Made by a program: the position numbers and the translations under genes
Assembly: GCA_017514235.1 (NCBI GenBank)
Contig: JAFWKK010000006.1
Location: 1 to 45,964 of the forward strand
Length of the DNA stretch: 45,964 nt
Direction of reading: 5' to 3'
Source of the DNA: Kiritimatiellia bacterium
GTDB lineage: Bacteria; Verrucomicrobiota; Kiritimatiellia; RFP12; UBA1067
The notes under the pieces: generated by a model
Databases searched by the model: none
Seen by the model: only the letters and a program-made list of their open reading frames with translations
Told to the model about the DNA's origin: nothing
Shown here: positions 45,551 to 45,964 of the stretch, piece by piece
Numbering within the stretch: position 1 is the stretch's first letter
Layout: every line of letters begins with the position of its first letter

Positions 45551-45964
45551 TCAGCCCTCCGCCGGTGTCCACACGACGTCGTCGATCCAGCCGCAGTCCT
45601 CGCCGTCGGAGACGCTGCCGTCCTTGGAGTACGTCCACTCGATTGTGTGCGAGCCCGTGCCGGTGATCTCGAGCGCATAGTCTTCCCACTCGCGCCACCC
45701 GCTCATGCTCGCGTACTCGTTGCCGTCCACACGGAGGCGTAGGCAGTCGAAATCCCACTCGCTCGACGTGCGCCAGCGGAACGCAAGCGTTCCCGCGCCC
45801 TGCACGGTCGTGGCGAGCGTGGTCGAGCCGTCGTCGCCAATCGGGCCGGATCGGGCCGCGCCGTCGCCGTCCACGAACCACGGGCTTTCGCTATCCGAGA
45901 AGAAAGTGAGGTTCCGCGCCGCGCAGATCGCGTCCACGAACGGGTCGATGTACTCCGCCCAATG
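45551..45964 (-). CDS. C-terminal part of a beta-sandwich surface protein, N-terminus beyond window
   Basis: At least 137 residues, open to the right edge. The pattern DSESPWFVDGDGAARSGPIG, then TTVQGAGTLAFRWRTSSE, LRLRVDGNEYASMSG and GSHTIEWTYSKDG followed by CGWIDDVVWTP is a secreted or surface beta-sandwich of a kind I associate with Kiritimatiellota and Lentisphaerota proteins. Adhesion or carbohydrate binding is probable. It ends next to the leucine-rich-repeat gene, suggesting one surface or tail module. Confidence 0.75.
   Translation of the reverse strand, partial: HWAEYIDPFVDAICAARNLTFFSDSESPWFVDGDGAARSGPIGDDGSTTLATTVQGAGTLAFRWRTSSEWDFDCLRLRVDGNEYASMSGWREWEDYALEITGTGSHTIEWTYSKDGSVSDGEDCGWIDDVVWTPAEG

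Noticed and set aside
1-45964. tRNA or rRNA genes and insertion sequences
   Set aside because: Looked for T-arm GTTC-type clusters, rRNA core segments, transposase motifs and flanking inverted repeats; found nothing convincing by eye.

Overview
The window reads as a bacterial chromosome or large integrated element, most likely from the Kiritimatiellota/Lentisphaerota side of the PVC group. This is inference. The partial protein at the right edge has a secreted domain of a type I recall as common in those lineages (G-x-G-T-L-x-F-x-W, C-G-W-I-D-D-V-V-W). G+C content is moderate on the left, visibly lower around 15-17 kb, and high from about 31 kb to the end. Almost every gene is on the minus strand; only umuD-umuC is on the plus strand. 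I saw no tRNA, rRNA, CRISPR array, integrase, transposase or attachment site.

Layout. (1) 1-5.2 kb: a type I restriction-modification operon (XRE regulator, hsdR, hsdM, partial hsdS) with a sigma-70 promoter and two direct-repeat operators 21 bp apart. (2) 5.2-30.7 kb: a large gene cluster that I propose is one sigma-54 regulon. Three near-identical sigma-54 promoters (8692-8709, 14366-14383, 29073-29090) head three minus-strand operons, each with inverted repeats upstream. The matching enhancer-binding activator, with an intact GAFTGA motif, lies at 29163-30683 and carries the same inverted repeat in its own promoter. The regulon encodes two dynamin-like GTPases, a HerA-like ATPase with a glycine zipper, an LHH nuclease with a SUKH immunity protein, a probable ADP-ribosyltransferase, an LRAT-type papain-like protein, a DUF932 protein, paralogous coiled-coil proteins, a TerB-DnaJ protein, two PD-(D/E)XK-like proteins, a DNA polymerase III alpha subunit fused to a DnaB-like domain, a histidine phosphatase, a SEDS (FtsW/RodA)-like membrane protein lacking the catalytic aspartate, and a soluble FtsK. 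(3) 30.8-32.4 kb: leaderless umuD-umuC. (4) 32.5-43 kb: about 18 small genes in a phage- or plasmid-like array. Eleven copies and one degenerate copy of the same promoter (TTGCTA-N17-CATCAT) punctuate it. Genes are separated by GC-rich hairpins and use a GAAAGGAAA ribosome-binding site. Recognisable members are an amidoligase, two gamma-glutamylcyclotransferases, a DUF3846 protein, zinc-ribbon proteins and a recent gene duplicate. (5) 43-46 kb: two lipoproteins, small proteins, a BspA-like leucine-rich-repeat protein and the edge protein, in the style of a surface or late-phage module.

How it may work. The activator's N-terminal region resembles a DHH phosphoesterase whose catalytic residues are gone. 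It could therefore sense a nucleotide-type signal and switch on the cluster through sigma-54. The products combine membrane remodelling (dynamins, SEDS-like protein, glycine zippers), DNA movement or repair (HerA, FtsK, DnaE fusion, nucleases) and toxic effectors with immunity. That suggests an inducible conflict, defence or DNA/toxin-transfer system. Family assignments rest on motifs read by eye; the combined function is a hypothesis.
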